Shown piece by piece: positions 15,392-15,782 of a stretch of DNA of 15,782 nucleotides. This DNA is from Clostridia bacterium. GTDB taxonomy: Bacteria; Bacillota; Clostridia; Christensenellales; Borkfalkiaceae. The translations under genes were made by a program, and so were the position numbers. The stretch's first letter is position 1. Every line of letters begins with the position of its first letter. The stretch is taken from the NCBI GenBank assembly GCA_017505675.1, contig JAFVOV010000086.1:1-15782 (forward strand). The letters are read 5' to 3'. The notes beneath the pieces were generated by a model, which was not told where the DNA came from, did not search any database, and was given only the letters and a program-made list of their open reading frames with translations.

Positions 15392-15412
15392 TTCATTTCG
15401 GAGGATAGATAA

Positions 15413-15782
15413 ATGGCTATTAAAAGATATAAACCGACTTCGTCTGCTCGCCGCTTCATGACTGTAAGCGCTTACGACGAAATTACGGCAAAGAAACCCG
15501 AAAAATCCCTTTTAGAAGACCAAAGAAAGAGCGGTGGTAGAAACTCTCAAGGTAAAATTACCGTTCGTCATATCGGTGGCGGAAATAGAAGAAAATACCG
15601 TATCATCGACTTCAAGAGAATGAAAGACGGTATCCCTGCAACGGTTAAGAGTATTGAATACGACCCCAACCGTAGCGCAAACATTGCTCTTTTATATTAT
15701 GCAGACGGTGCTAAAACTTATATCCTTGCTCCAGTTGGCTTAAAGGTTGGCGATAAGGTTATGAGTGGTGCTGGTGCAGATA
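15413..15782 (+). CDS. rplB: 50S ribosomal protein L2 (3' partial, cut by the window end)
   Basis: Core 50S protein needed for subunit association and peptidyl transfer. The frame from the ATG at 15413 is open to the window edge, giving 123 codons plus one base of a protein usually about 275 residues long. Recognisable segments are AIKRYKPTSSARRFMT at the N-terminus, KSGGRNSQGKITVRHIGGG, NRRKYRIIDFKR and IEYDPNRSANIALLYYADG. GGAGGA at 15400-15405 lies 7 bases before the ATG. The order rpsJ-rplC-rplD-rplW-rplB is the standard S10 operon, so rpsS and rplV are expected next, outside the window. Confidence 0.97.
   Translation, partial: MAIKRYKPTSSARRFMTVSAYDEITAKKPEKSLLEDQRKSGGRNSQGKITVRHIGGGNRRKYRIIDFKRMKDGIPATVKSIEYDPNRSANIALLYYADGAKTYILAPVGLKVGDKVMSGAGAD

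Overview
The window reads as ordinary core chromosome of a low-G+C member of the Bacillota, most likely an uncultured Clostridia lineage. The evidence is a tig-clpP-clpX cluster, an S10 ribosomal-protein operon in standard order, a eukaryal-like (type 2) isoleucyl-tRNA synthetase, strong AGGAG ribosome binding sites and sigma-A type promoters. A Christensenellales-like gut clade is possible from the divergent ribosomal proteins and the membrane-anchored surface protein, but that is a guess. No phage, insertion sequence, CRISPR array, tRNA or rRNA gene was seen.

Layout: (1) 2-4582, a tightly packed translation/RNA-modification operon: ileS (5' end cut by the window inside its HIGH motif), a COG1092-type RNA methyltransferase overlapping it by one base, and a RluA-type pseudouridine synthase 2 bases later, closed by a hairpin terminator. 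(2) A convergent MntP/DUF204-family membrane gene on the minus strand, ending in that same terminator. (3) Divergent from it, a 650-residue secreted, membrane-anchored protein of unknown function with its own promoter and terminator. (4) A second RluA-type synthase, with an S4 domain, directly followed by rqcH (ribosome-associated quality control). (5) tig-clpP-clpX, the nascent-chain chaperone and ATP-dependent protease, with its own promoter, a U-tract-less stem-loop between tig and clpP, and a palindromic terminator. (6) A consensus promoter, a ~240-nt structured leader containing an apparent attenuator, then rpsJ-rplC-rplD-rplW and the start of rplB.

The theme is protein synthesis and its quality control: tRNA charging, probable RNA modification, ribosomal proteins, nascent-chain folding, stalled-chain tagging (RqcH) and degradation (ClpXP). 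RqcH-made Ala tails are known ClpXP substrates in Bacillus, so regions 4 and 5 may be functionally linked.

The most interesting points are the leader upstream of rpsJ, which can be drawn by eye with mutually exclusive terminator and antiterminator helices plus a possible pseudoknot, and a strong codon-context habit: pyrimidine-ending codons end in C when the next codon starts with G and in T otherwise. Several conserved proteins also depart from the family pattern as I know it (IleRS HGLP changed to HDLP, an unusual L3 peptidyl-transferase-facing loop, a shortened S10). I see no convincing entirely new multi-gene system.
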